NCBI RefSeq assembly: GCF_025770785.1
Contig: NZ_JANZLA010000004.1
Location: 124,001 to 188,000 of the forward strand
DNA: 64,000 bases
From: Cellulomonas sp. SG140
GTDB taxonomy: Bacteria > Actinomycetota > Actinomycetes > Actinomycetales > Cellulomonadaceae
Direction of reading: 5' to 3'
Both the position numbers and the translations under genes were made by a program. The notes under the pieces were generated by a model. The model made no database searches, was not told the origin of the DNA, and worked only from the letters and a program-made list of their open reading frames with translations. Of the stretch, positions 49,773-58,412 are shown one piece after another; the stretch's first letter is position 1, and every line of letters starts with the position of its first letter.

Positions 49773-51161
49773 TCAGTGCCGAGCGGGCCGGTGCTCCACC
49801 TCCGTCAGCACCTCGTCCAGCTCGGTGCACAGCCGGTCGACGTCGTCGTCGTCGAACACCAGCGGCGGGCGCAGCTTCAGCACGTTGCCGGGCCCGCAGA
49901 CGCTGGTCAGCACGTACCGGTCGCGCAGCCCCTCGACCACGTCGAGCGCCGTGGCGGTGTCCGGCGCCCGCGTCACCGGGTCCTGCACCAGGTCCACGCC
50001 GATGTACAGCCCGGCCCCCCGCACGTCGCCCACGCTGGGGTGGCGCGCTGCCAGGTGACGCAGCTCGGTGAGCAGCCGCGCACCGACGGTGGCGGCGTGC
50101 CGCTGCAGCCCCTCGTCGTGGATCACGTCGAGCACGGCCTGCGCCGCGGCCATCGCGACGGGGTTGCCGCCGAACGTGTTGAAGTACGGGATCTGCTCGC
50201 CGAACGGCGCGAGCACCTCGCTGCGTGCGGCCAGCGCCGACATGGGGATGCCGTTGGCCATCGGCTTGCCCATGGTGACCAGGTCCGGCACCACCCCGTG
50301 GCGCGCGAACCCCCAGAACGCCTCCCCGGTGCGGGCGAAGCCGGGCTGCACCTCGTCGGCGATCCACACGCCGCCGGCCTGGTGCACCGCCTCCATCACC
50401 GGCTGCAGGTAGCCGACCGGGTCGGGGTGCACGCCGTCGGAGCTGAAGATCGAGTCGGCCAGGAACGCCGCGAACCGGATGCCGTGCCGCTCGAGGTCGG
50501 CGATCTGCGCGCGCACCTGGTCGGCCATCCAGCGGCCGAGCGCCGCGGGGTCGGCGGGGTCGCCCGGCCGGGCCGGATCGCCCACCCGCACCCGGTACGC
50601 GTCCGGCGCCGGCACCACGCGCACGTCGGTGCCGAGCGGCTGGGCGGTGCCCAGCGCCGGCGACATCCCCGAGGTCAGCGCCGTGTTCCCGTGGTACGCC
50701 TCCGCAGTGACGATCACACCCGTCCCGCCGGTGGCGGCCTGCGCCACCCGCACGGCCAGGTCGTTCGCCTCCGAGCCCGTGCAGCAGAACATGACCCGGT
50801 CGAGCTGCTCGGGCAGCAGGGCCAGCACCGACTCCCCGTACCCGACGATCCCGTCGTGCAGGTACCGCGTGTGCGTGTTCAGCGTCGCGGCCTGCTCGGC
50901 GATCGCCGCCGCCACCCGCGGGTGCGCGTGCCCGACGGACGCCACGTTGTTGTAGACGTCCAGGTAGTCCGCCCCGTCGGCGTCCACCAGGTGCGCGCCG
51001 TGCCCGGACACCAGGTGCACCGGCCGCCGGTAGAACAGCCGGTACGACGGCCCCAGCACGTCCTGCCGCCGGGCCACCAGCTGCGCCGTCCGGGGTGACA
51101 GCGGCACCCCGGAGTCGGCCCGGTAGGAGTTGGTGTCCATGATCGTCGAGCGCGTGGCCAC
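49773..51161 (-). CDS. Class III PLP enzyme, candidate amino-alcohol phosphate phospho-lyase
   Basis: A 462-residue fold-type I enzyme of the AGXT2-like group that includes ethanolamine-phosphate and phosphohydroxylysine phospho-lyases. Marks are NNVASVGHAHPRV, CCTGSEANDLAVRVA, the YHGNT segment, the ADEVQPGFARTG Asp motif, the PLP lysine in VTMGKPMANG, and TFGGNPVAMAAA. GTG 51161 has GAGAGGA upstream; ATG 51140 is the alternative. It lies in an operon with the permease and opposite an APH-type kinase, the arrangement expected of phospho-lyase rather than plain transamination. A short PARH-stop motif is repeated just downstream. Confidence 0.85.
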   Translation of the reverse strand: MATRSTIMDTNSYRADSGVPLSPRTAQLVARRQDVLGPSYRLFYRRPVHLVSGHGAHLVDADGADYLDVYNNVASVGHAHPRVAAAIAEQAATLNTHTRYLHDGIVGYGESVLALLPEQLDRVMFCCTGSEANDLAVRVAQAATGGTGVIVTAEAYHGNTALTSGMSPALGTAQPLGTDVRVVPAPDAYRVRVGDPARPGDPADPAALGRWMADQVRAQIADLERHGIRFAAFLADSIFSSDGVHPDPVGYLQPVMEAVHQAGGVWIADEVQPGFARTGEAFWGFARHGVVPDLVTMGKPMANGIPMSALAARSEVLAPFGEQIPYFNTFGGNPVAMAAAQAVLDVIHDEGLQRHAATVGARLLTELRHLAARHPSVGDVRGAGLYIGVDLVQDPVTRAPDTATALDVVEGLRDRYVLTSVCGPGNVLKLRPPLVFDDDDVDRLCTELDEVLTEVEHRPARH

Positions 51162-51524
51162 GGCCGGTGGTCCTCTCGGGCATGCCGACGGGCGCACCGC
51201 CGGGGCCGAGCGCGGGCTCGTGCGGTGCGACGGTGCGGCGTTCGTCGGGCAGGGGAGCCGCCCGGCCCGCCTCTGCTGACCTGGTCATCCTCGGCCCGTC
51301 GTGCGCACGTCCTGATACCTGCGCGTAAGGAGTGCGTTAACGGACGGGCGCCCCATGTAAATGGCCGGTCAACACCGGGCACCGTCGTTACGTCGTCGTG
51401 AACTCTGCCCGCGCACCCTGGCGCCCGCACCCGGCGCGGGCCGAGGATGGCGACGCCGCCCGGCCCGCCTCTCCCGCCCGGCCGCCGCCTCCCGGTGCGC
51501 GGTCCCGCCGTTCAGGGGCAGACG
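51162..51524. promoter_or_regulatory. Divergent control region of the amine-utilisation genes
   Basis: On the minus strand, -35 TTAACG (plus 51335-51340) and -10 TATCAG (plus 51312-51317) are separated by exactly 17 nt and should drive the PLP enzyme and permease. The stretch 51310-51400 is noticeably richer in A and T than its surroundings, as expected of regulator binding. No plus-strand promoter is convincing and no gene is supported in this 363-bp gap. Confidence 0.55.
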
Positions 51525-52568
51525 ATGACCGACCAGATCCTGCGCAGCGCACCGACGCTCGCCGTGTTCGACGAGCTGTCCAAGGGAGCGCCCGCGCCGT
51601 CGTGGCTGCGGGACGGCGTGCTCGACGCCTGGGGCTTCGCACCCGACTCGACGGTCACGCTGATCACCGTCTCGGAGAACGCGACGTTCCTGGTGCGGGA
51701 GCACGGCGAACCCGTCGCCGTCACGCGGGTGGCCCGGCCGGGGTACATGGGCGACGCCCTCGCGTTCGAGTCCGAGCTCGCCTGGGTGGCCGCGCTCGCG
51801 GCCGCCCGCGTTGCGCGGGTGCCCACGGGCCTGACGACGACGGCCGGCACCTACGTCGCGACCGTCCGGGACGACGACGGCACGGCGTGGACCTGCGTGT
51901 CCTTCGCGTTCATCGAGGGGGACGTGCTCGAGGACGCCGCCGACCCGGTGCCCTTCTACGCGGAGATCGGTGGCACCACGGCGCTGCTGCACGAGCACGC
52001 CTCACGCTGGCGGCCGCCGACGCCGTTCCACCGGCACGCGTGGACGGTGTCGGACATGCTGGGCGACACGGCGCGATGGGGTCGCTGGGAGGACGCACCG
52101 CTGACCCCCGGCGAGATGGCCCTGCTCGACCGGGCCCAGGCCGCGGCGCTCGACGCGCTGTCCGACCTCCGCGTCGGCGGCCCCGACTGGGGGCTGATCC
52201 ACGCCGACCTGCGGCCGTCCAACGTGATGACGGACGGGTACAGCCTCACCGTGATCGACTTCGACGACTGCGGCTACGGCTGGTTCGGGTACGACTTCGC
52301 CGCCTCCCTGACCTTCCTCGAGCACGTCCCCTACGCCCGGGCGATGGCCGCCGAGTGGCTCGCCGGCTACCAGCAGGTCCGTCCTCTGACCACGCAGCAG
52401 CTGAACCGGGCGTGCGCCTTCTCGATGGTGCGCCGGCTGCAGATGCTGGGGTGGACCACCACCCACCGTGCCGATGCGCTGCCCGCCGACCTGTGGGCGG
52501 AGCAGACGTCCGGCACGGTGGAGGTGGCGGCCCGCTACCTGAAGCGCCGGACGTGGCTGATCTCCTGA
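51525..52568 (+). CDS. APH-fold small-molecule kinase (homoserine/hydroxylysine/ethanolamine kinase-like)
   Basis: A 347-residue phosphotransferase of the choline/aminoglycoside kinase fold. The catalytic loop is GLIHADLRPSNVM (Asp and Asn) and the metal-binding Asp is in VIDFDDCGYGW. The nucleotide-binding lysine is replaced in VAVTRVARPG, as in related hydroxylysine kinases where Arg is used. AGGGGCA precedes ATG 51525. In many bacteria this kinase type is fused to an AGXT2-like phospho-lyase. Here the two are divergent neighbours. It is the likely first step: phosphorylation of the imported amino alcohol. Confidence 0.82.
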   Translation: MTDQILRSAPTLAVFDELSKGAPAPSWLRDGVLDAWGFAPDSTVTLITVSENATFLVREHGEPVAVTRVARPGYMGDALAFESELAWVAALAAARVARVPTGLTTTAGTYVATVRDDDGTAWTCVSFAFIEGDVLEDAADPVPFYAEIGGTTALLHEHASRWRPPTPFHRHAWTVSDMLGDTARWGRWEDAPLTPGEMALLDRAQAAALDALSDLRVGGPDWGLIHADLRPSNVMTDGYSLTVIDFDDCGYGWFGYDFAASLTFLEHVPYARAMAAEWLAGYQQVRPLTTQQLNRACAFSMVRRLQMLGWTTTHRADALPADLWAEQTSGTVEVAARYLKRRTWLIS

Positions 52569-53311
52569 GCGGGTCGGGGCCGGGACGCGCGCCGGGGTCG
52601 CGATGGGGCGCGACGGTCGGTGCCGAGGCAGGACCGACGCTGCCGTGGGACGACGAACGGCCCGCCGCGGTGCTGTTCGACCTGGACGGCACGCTGATCG
52701 ACTCCGAGCCGATGTGGTCGGCAGCCGTCGGCACGCTGGTGCGCGAGCACGGTCACCCGTGGCACCCGGTGGACGACGCGGCGATCGTCGGCTGGTCCAT
52801 CCCGGCCCTGGTGGCCGAGGTGCTGCGGCGGGGCGTGCCGCTCACGGAGGCCGAGGTGGTGACGCGGCTGCACCGGGACGTCGGCGCGGTGCTGCGTCGT
52901 GGCATGCCCTGGCGGCCGGGCGCCCGGCACCTGCTGGCGGCGCTGCACCACTCCGGCATCCCGTTGGCGCTGGTGTCCGCCACCCACTCGGTGGTGGTGG
53001 ACGCCGTGGTGGCGTCGGCCCCGGCCGGGGTGTTCGCGGTGGTGGTCGCCGGCGACGGTCCCGGTCGGCCCAAACCCGCGCCGGATCCGTACCTGCACGC
53101 TGCCGAGGCCCTGGCGGTCGATCCCCGCCGCTGCGTCGCGGTGGAGGACTCGTCGACCGGCGTCCGGGCCGGGCTCGCGGCGGGGACGTTCACGGTGGCG
53201 ATGGACCCGACCGTCGCGCTGCCGGCCGACCTGGTGGCCCATCCCCGCCTGCGTCGCGTGGACGGCCTCGATGCGGTGGGCCGCCTGGTGCTGGGCGTGC
53301 ATGCCTGGTGA
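52553..53311 (+). CDS. HAD-superfamily hydrolase (beta-phosphoglucomutase-like subfamily)
   Basis: A 252-residue HAD phosphatase. Motif I LFDLDGTLIDSEPMW, motif II LVSATHS, the motif III lysine GRPKPAPDPYLHA and motif IV VEDSSTGVRAG are all intact, with a helical cap between I and II. GTG 52553 overlaps the kinase gene by 16 nt, so the two are probably coupled, though the start has only a weak ribosome-binding site. It may dephosphorylate a pathway side product. Its stop codon is the first of a row of in-frame TGA codons in a 12-bp tandem repeat. Confidence 0.85.
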   Translation: MADLLSGSGPGRAPGSRWGATVGAEAGPTLPWDDERPAAVLFDLDGTLIDSEPMWSAAVGTLVREHGHPWHPVDDAAIVGWSIPALVAEVLRRGVPLTEAEVVTRLHRDVGAVLRRGMPWRPGARHLLAALHHSGIPLALVSATHSVVVDAVVASAPAGVFAVVVAGDGPGRPKPAPDPYLHAAEALAVDPRRCVAVEDSSTGVRAGLAAGTFTVAMDPTVALPADLVAHPRLRRVDGLDAVGRLVLGVHAW

Positions 53312-53363
53312 CAGCCCTGGTGACAGCCCTGGTGACGGCCCTGGTGACGGCCCTGGTGTCGGC
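53304..53363 (+). repeat. Five 12-bp tandem repeats carrying consecutive in-frame stop codons
   Basis: The unit CCTGGTGACAGC/CCTGGTGACGGC recurs with exact 12-bp spacing from 53304, 53316, 53328, 53340 and 53352. The first TGA ends the HAD gene. The next three units each carry a further TGA in the same frame, and the fifth has GTGTC instead. The array exactly fills the space up to the convergent nuclease-helicase stop (53363-53365). Confidence 0.9.
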
Positions 53364-56300
53364 TAGAACGCGACCTGCACCACCGACCGCTCGAGGTGCA
53401 CCACGTGGCTGGTGCTGAGCGCGATGAACGCCCCGAGCTCCGCGAGCTGCGCCGGCCGGCTCGGAAGGTAGTCGGTCAGCGCGGTCGAGCGCACGACGAA
53501 GGAGCACCACTGCCCCCGCGACACCGCGACGTTGAGCCGGTTCCGGTTCAGCAGGAACCCCATGCCCCGCCGCACGTCCACCGGTGACGACGCCGCGGTG
53601 GTGAGGATCGCGACCGGCGCCTGCCGCCCCTGGAACTTGTCCACGGTGCCGACGGGCACCCCGTGCAGCCCCGCCTCGGCCAGCGCCTGGTTCACCGCCG
53701 ACACCTGGGCGTTGTACGCGGCGACCACCAGCACGTCCTCCGGCCGGAGCGGCCGGCCGGTCGGTGCGTCGGCGTCGCCCGGGTCGGTCCACCACCGGCC
53801 GACCAGGTCGCGCACCAGGTCGGCGACCACCGCCGCTTCCGCCGCCGATCGCACCGCGTTGCCGCCGTGCTCCACCAGCAGCCCGTGCACCCCCGGCTCG
53901 ACGCCGGACAGCGACCGCCGCGAGGCAGCCGGCGCCGACCGCAGCCGGTCGTCGTAGGACAGCCTCGACACGGCGGCGCAGAGTGCCGGGTGCATCCGCC
54001 AGGTGTCGGCGAGGAAGTACCCGTACCGCTCCGGCAGCGTGGCGGCCCCGTCCATCAGCCAGCCGAGCGCCGAGTGGTCCACCGGTTCCGGGTGCGTGCC
54101 CTGGCTGACCTGCGGCAGCTGCTGCGGGTCGCCGAGCAGCAGCAGCCGCCGCGCCGCACCGGCGACTGCGAACGTGTTCGCCAGGCTGAACTGGCCCGCC
54201 TCGTCCACCACCAGCAGGTCGAGGGGCTCGTCCGGCAGCCGGTTCGGGTTGGTGAACGTCCACGCGGTCCCGCCGAGCACCCACCCGGAACCGCCGTCGC
54301 CGTCCTCGAACTCGGCGATCGCCGTGTCGGTGCGCAGCCACGTCCACGGCGCCTGGGGGTCCGGGCCGCCGTGCGCCACCATCTGCTCGGTGGACGGCTG
54401 CTTGCCGATCGCCGCCGGGTCCACGCCGGCGGCGGCGACGCACCGCAGCAGGTTCTCCACCACGGCGTGGGACTGCGCCACCACGCCGACCCGCCAACCC
54501 TCGGCGACCAGGTCGGCGATCACGCGGGCCCCGGTGTACGTCTTGCCCGTGCCGGGCGGCCCCTGGACCGCCAGGTACGACGCGCCGAGCTGGTGCAACG
54601 CCTTGACCAGGGTGTTCGGCAGGTCGTCCGGACCCTCGGCCCGCGGCAGCACCAGGTCGCGCCGACCCTGGTCCTGGGGTGCCCGCCGCCGGGCGAGATC
54701 CGTCGCTGCGCCGTCGGGCAGCCCGGGCAGGCCCTCCGCGACGTGCTCGGCCACCTGCTCCGCCAGGGTTCGCACGGCGTCCCGCAGAGGTCCCGTCCCC
54801 GGTCCGGGCGCGGGGACCAGGGCCATCGGCAGCTCGTCGAACGGCGCCTCCTGCCTGCCGAGCCGTTCCTCCACCAGCAGCACGTCGTGCCCGTCCTGCG
54901 GTGCGACGTCCAGCACCAGCAGCTGCGTGCGCCAGCCGCGCGACCCGTCCACGGACCCGTGCGCGCCCACCGGCACCGGTGGGTCGTACAGCCCGTACAC
55001 CGCCGACCCCGGCCGCAGCTCGCTGCCGGGCTCCAGCCGCCCGGTCATCGTCAGCCGACGCCGCGGCAGCTGACGCCCCACCGACGACCACCGTTGCTGC
55101 ACCTCCACGGCCTCGGCCACGAAGGTGTTCCGGCGGTCGGTCCAGTCCGCCGGCTCGCTGCTGAGCCGGTCGAAGTGCGCCCACCAGAACGGCAGCTCCT
55201 CGCGGCGGTGGTACCGCAGCGCCGCTGCGACCAGGGCGATCGCCTGCCGGTCGGCGTCCCGCTCGACACCCTCACCAGGCCCGGGCCCGGCGGCGTCCAT
55301 CAGCAGCTGCTCGAGTGCGGCCAGGTACGCCTCCGCGACGACCCGCTCGTCGTCGGCCGCAGCGCCGACGCCGTCGCCCAGCAGCCCCGCACGGGCCGCC
55401 CCTGCGCCCACCGGCCCCGCGCCCACCGGCCCCGCGCCCGCCGGCCCGGTCACCACCGCCCGCGCCGGCCCTCGTCCCGCCGCCGCGAGGTGCGCCAGCA
55501 GCCAGTCCCGCAGGCCCAGCGTCGACAAGCAGTCGTACTCGTTGTACCGGCCGATCTCCTCGACCCGCGCCCGCCACTCGTCGAGGCGTCCGGCGTCCCG
55601 CGCTGCCACCGCCTCGGCGTACTCGACGATCGACGCCGCCGCGGTGGTCACCTCGCCGGTCCGGTGCTCCGGCATGTAGAGCGGCTCGAGCTGCTTGAGC
55701 GAGTACGACGGCTGCCCCGTCCGCACGCCGGCACGCACCGAGGCGTACAGGTCCACGAGGACGCCCTCGCGCAGCAGCGCGTCGACCGCCGCCTCACCGA
55801 CGCCGTGCCGACCGGCCAGCCGCAGCAGGGCCACCCGCTCGTAGGGCGCGTAGTGGTAGACGTGCATCCCCGGGTGCTCGGCACGCCGCCGGCCCAGGTA
55901 GTCCAGGAACGCGACCAGCGCCTCCCGCTCCTCGGCACGGCTGTGCGCCCAGAACGGCCGGAACACCGGCTCGGCCCCGGGCTCGGACGGCAGCTCGACG
56001 ACGCCGAACAGGTACTCCAGGCCCCAGGCGTCCGAGCCGGCCGCCGCGGGGTCGTACCAGAGCGGGTCCCCCTCGAAGTCGAAGAAGATGTCGCCGGCAT
56101 CGGGCGGCGGCAGGGTCGCCGCCACCCCGTCCGGGTCGACCAGCGCGACGGCGACGCCACGCTCCACCCCGGCGCCCTCGGGCAGCCCGGCTCCGACCGC
56201 CCCGCGCTCCTGCGCCACCTGCAGCCGCGCCTGCAGCCGCAGCCGCCGCACGCCGCCGTCGGACATGCCGGGCACGGGCCCGTCGCCGGCCGCCAGCTCG

Positions 56301-57097
56301 TCGATGGTCCGGATCCCGGCAGCCCGCAGCTTCTCCCGCTGACCGGCGAACACCCCGGCCACCAGCAGCAGGTCCCGGGCGGCGGCGGCCTCCGGAGCGC
56401 ACACGTCGCACCGTCCACAGGCGTGGTACCGCTCGTCGCCCCAGGTCACCGGCCCGTCGTCGAGCCGGTGACCGTCGAGCAACGCCTGCAGCCGTGCCCG
56501 CCGCTGCCGGTACACCGGCACCACGTCGGCGAGCCGGTGCTCCGTCGACGAGCCGTCCCCGAGCACCAGTCGCACGGTCGGCGCCAGCGGGACGCCGGAC
56601 CGCTCGAGCTGGTCGGCGTAGGCCGCCAGCTGCAGGACGGCCACCACGGCGGCATTGCGCGCGAGCTTGGCGTCCACCACCTGCCAGCCGTCGGCCGTCC
56701 GCACCAGGAAGTCGGCCCAGCCGACGAACCTCCCGTCGAAGAAGCCCGCCTGGTACAGCACGTCCGGACCGTCCCGCAGCAGCTCCACCGTCCGGGCGTG
56801 GCCGGCGACGAGCTCGTCGCGCACGTCGTAGTGCTCGGGCCGCACCAGCTGCGCCACCCCGCCTGACGCGCCGGGCGACCACACGCCGTGCTCCCGCACC
56901 AGCGAGCGCAGCACCCGCTGCTCGTGCTCGCCGCCCAGCCGGGCCACCCGCTCGAGCATCACATCGGCAGTTGCGCGCACCGGGACGCCGTGGCCCAGCA
57001 GCCCGTCGAGGGTGCGCAGCACCGCGAACTCGCACGTCGCCGCGGCCGAGAGGTCGGACGCCGAGAACGCCAGCGTGCCGTCGTCGAGCACCATCAC
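53363..57097 (-). CDS. TM0106-type RecB-like nuclease / RNase H-like / SF1 helicase fusion
   Basis: A 1244-residue three-part protein. The RecB-like part (about 1-260) has FVGWADFLVRTADGWQVVDAKLA with the D...V-x-D-A-K core and a late CGRCDVC pair. A DEDD RNase H-like part (about 340-545) shows FFDFEGDP, YHYAPYERVALL and YNEYDCLSTL. The SF1 helicase (about 790-1220) has GPPGTGKTYTG, VVDEAGQFSL, LLGDPQQLPQV, VGTVDKFQGRQAPV and NVAVSRGQW. TAGCGT lies 7 nt before GTG 57097; ATG 57094 is almost equivalent. It probably acts in repair or processing of foreign or damaged nucleic acid. Confidence 0.88.
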   Translation of the reverse strand: MMVLDDGTLAFSASDLSAAATCEFAVLRTLDGLLGHGVPVRATADVMLERVARLGGEHEQRVLRSLVREHGVWSPGASGGVAQLVRPEHYDVRDELVAGHARTVELLRDGPDVLYQAGFFDGRFVGWADFLVRTADGWQVVDAKLARNAAVVAVLQLAAYADQLERSGVPLAPTVRLVLGDGSSTEHRLADVVPVYRQRRARLQALLDGHRLDDGPVTWGDERYHACGRCDVCAPEAAAARDLLLVAGVFAGQREKLRAAGIRTIDELAAGDGPVPGMSDGGVRRLRLQARLQVAQERGAVGAGLPEGAGVERGVAVALVDPDGVAATLPPPDAGDIFFDFEGDPLWYDPAAAGSDAWGLEYLFGVVELPSEPGAEPVFRPFWAHSRAEEREALVAFLDYLGRRRAEHPGMHVYHYAPYERVALLRLAGRHGVGEAAVDALLREGVLVDLYASVRAGVRTGQPSYSLKQLEPLYMPEHRTGEVTTAAASIVEYAEAVAARDAGRLDEWRARVEEIGRYNEYDCLSTLGLRDWLLAHLAAAGRGPARAVVTGPAGAGPVGAGPVGAGAARAGLLGDGVGAAADDERVVAEAYLAALEQLLMDAAGPGPGEGVERDADRQAIALVAAALRYHRREELPFWWAHFDRLSSEPADWTDRRNTFVAEAVEVQQRWSSVGRQLPRRRLTMTGRLEPGSELRPGSAVYGLYDPPVPVGAHGSVDGSRGWRTQLLVLDVAPQDGHDVLLVEERLGRQEAPFDELPMALVPAPGPGTGPLRDAVRTLAEQVAEHVAEGLPGLPDGAATDLARRRAPQDQGRRDLVLPRAEGPDDLPNTLVKALHQLGASYLAVQGPPGTGKTYTGARVIADLVAEGWRVGVVAQSHAVVENLLRCVAAAGVDPAAIGKQPSTEQMVAHGGPDPQAPWTWLRTDTAIAEFEDGDGGSGWVLGGTAWTFTNPNRLPDEPLDLLVVDEAGQFSLANTFAVAGAARRLLLLGDPQQLPQVSQGTHPEPVDHSALGWLMDGAATLPERYGYFLADTWRMHPALCAAVSRLSYDDRLRSAPAASRRSLSGVEPGVHGLLVEHGGNAVRSAAEAAVVADLVRDLVGRWWTDPGDADAPTGRPLRPEDVLVVAAYNAQVSAVNQALAEAGLHGVPVGTVDKFQGRQAPVAILTTAASSPVDVRRGMGFLLNRNRLNVAVSRGQWCSFVVRSTALTDYLPSRPAQLAELGAFIALSTSHVVHLERSVVQVAF

Positions 57098-57187
57098 GCC
57101 TCGCACGCTATTCCGGACCGCCCACACGCCTCGCGAGCGTTTGGTCCCGGGTTCGACGGCTCCGGCGGGTCGGGTCAGGGGCCCGGC

Positions 57188-57511
57188 TCAGGGCATGCCG
57201 AGCAGCCGCAGCACGGCGGTGGTGCCGGCGGCCGCGACGACGACGAGCACGAACGACGCCCGCCGCCACGCCAGCACGGCGCCGACCGCCACCCCGATCA
57301 CCCGGGACGGCCCGGCGAAGGCGTGCCCGTCGAAGAAGGTCGCGACGACGACGAGCGCGGTGAGCAGCACCACGGCCGAGTCGGCCATCAGCTGCTCCAC
57401 CGCCGCCGGGATCCGCAGCCGCTCGCCGAGCCACGGCCCCGCCGCGCGGAACGCGTAGGTGGCAGCGCCGACGGCGACCGCGACGCCGATCAGCGTCCCG
57501 TGCGCGATCAC
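57188..57511 (-). CDS. azlD: AzlD-family branched-chain amino-acid exporter subunit
   Basis: A 107-residue, four-helix membrane protein typical of AzlD, the small partner of AzlC in export of branched-chain amino acids (BrnFE in Corynebacterium). The RAAGPWLGERLRIPAAVEQLMADSAVVLL region is characteristic. GTG 57511 overlaps the azlC stop by 4 nt (GTGA), so translation is coupled. Regulation likely comes from the divergent XRE-cupin gene. Confidence 0.9.
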   Translation of the reverse strand: MIAHGTLIGVAVAVGAATYAFRAAGPWLGERLRIPAAVEQLMADSAVVLLTALVVVATFFDGHAFAGPSRVIGVAVGAVLAWRRASFVLVVVAAAGTTAVLRLLGMP

Positions 57512-58344
57512 GACGAGCCTCCCAGGGCATCGTCGTCGGCCGCGGAACCCGGCGCCGCCGGCGCCGCGGTCGCGGGTCCGTCCGTCGTGGTCTCCGTCGT
57601 CGGCCGCCCCGCCGCATCGAGTCCCGCGGTCCTCGCGCGTCCCCGCGCCGCCAGCCCCGCGAGCGCCAGCAGCACCGGCAGCCCGGCCGGCAGCAGCGGC
57701 GTGCTGGCCACGGCTACCCCGGCGCCGACCACGGCCGCACGCCGCGTGCGCCGCTGCCGCAGCGACGGCATCACCAGCGCGAGCAGCACCGCGGGGAACG
57801 CCGCGTCGAGGCCGAGCGCCGACGTGTCGGTCAGCGCGCTGCCGCCCAGGGCGCCGAGCCCGACGCCGACGTTCCAGAACAGGAACAGCAGCGACCCGCA
57901 CAGCCAGAACGCCGCCCGCCGCCGGGCTGGGGTCGGCTGGGCGAGGGCCCACGCGACCGACTCGTCGATCATCACGTGCGTGCCGACCAGTCGGCGCAGC
58001 CCTGACCCGACGGCGTCGCGCACCGCGAAGCCGAACGGGATGTGCCGCGCGTTGACCAGGATCGCCGCGGCCGCCGCGGCCACCGGGCTGCCGCCCGCAG
58101 CCAGCACGCCGACCACCAGGAACTGCCCGGCGCCGGCGAACACCACGACCGACAGCAGCGTCGGGTACCACCACGGCATGCCGGCGGCGACGGTGATCGC
58201 GCCGAACGAGGCGCCGACCAGGCCGTCCGCCACGCAGAGCAGCAGGATGTCGCGCACCTGGGCGCGCCCGAGGGTCCGGACGGCGCTGCGCAGCGGGTGG
58301 CCTGCGGGCTCGTCGGGCACCTCCGCGGGCGCGTCCTGGGTCAT
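57508..58344 (-). CDS. azlC: AzlC-family branched-chain amino-acid exporter subunit
   Basis: A 278-residue membrane protein. AzlC features are the early DILLLCVADGLVGASFGAITVAAGMPWW, FAGAGQFLVVGVLAAGG, ILVNARHIPFGFAVRD and the later VMIDESVAWALAQ. It is about 40 residues longer than usual because of a C-terminal Ala/Thr/Asp tail after the last helix. Together with AzlD it exports leucine, isoleucine, valine and possibly methionine. It is divergent from an XRE-cupin regulator, with a palindromic operator in the 68-bp gap. Confidence 0.92.
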   Translation of the reverse strand: MTQDAPAEVPDEPAGHPLRSAVRTLGRAQVRDILLLCVADGLVGASFGAITVAAGMPWWYPTLLSVVVFAGAGQFLVVGVLAAGGSPVAAAAAAILVNARHIPFGFAVRDAVGSGLRRLVGTHVMIDESVAWALAQPTPARRRAAFWLCGSLLFLFWNVGVGLGALGGSALTDTSALGLDAAFPAVLLALVMPSLRQRRTRRAAVVGAGVAVASTPLLPAGLPVLLALAGLAARGRARTAGLDAAGRPTTETTTDGPATAAPAAPGSAADDDALGGSS

Positions 58345-58373
58345 GGCGGTCGAGCATGAGTCCCCGGTACGCT

Positions 58374-58389
58374 GTTCGTCAAGACGAAC
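58374..58389. promoter_or_regulatory. Palindromic operator between azlC and the XRE-cupin regulator
   Basis: GTTCGTCAAGACGAAC is a perfect 7-bp inverted repeat with an AA centre. It immediately follows a TACGCT -10 box (58368-58373) of the regulator and overlaps a minus-strand -35 TTGACG (plus 58377-58382) for azlC, so one bound regulator could shut both. Confidence 0.75.
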
Positions 58390-58412
58390 GATCCGACCGA
58401 TGGAGCGAACAC

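Noticed and set aside
53304..53363. CRISPR-like array
   Set aside because: Units are only 12 bp and contiguous, with no spacers and no cas genes in the window.
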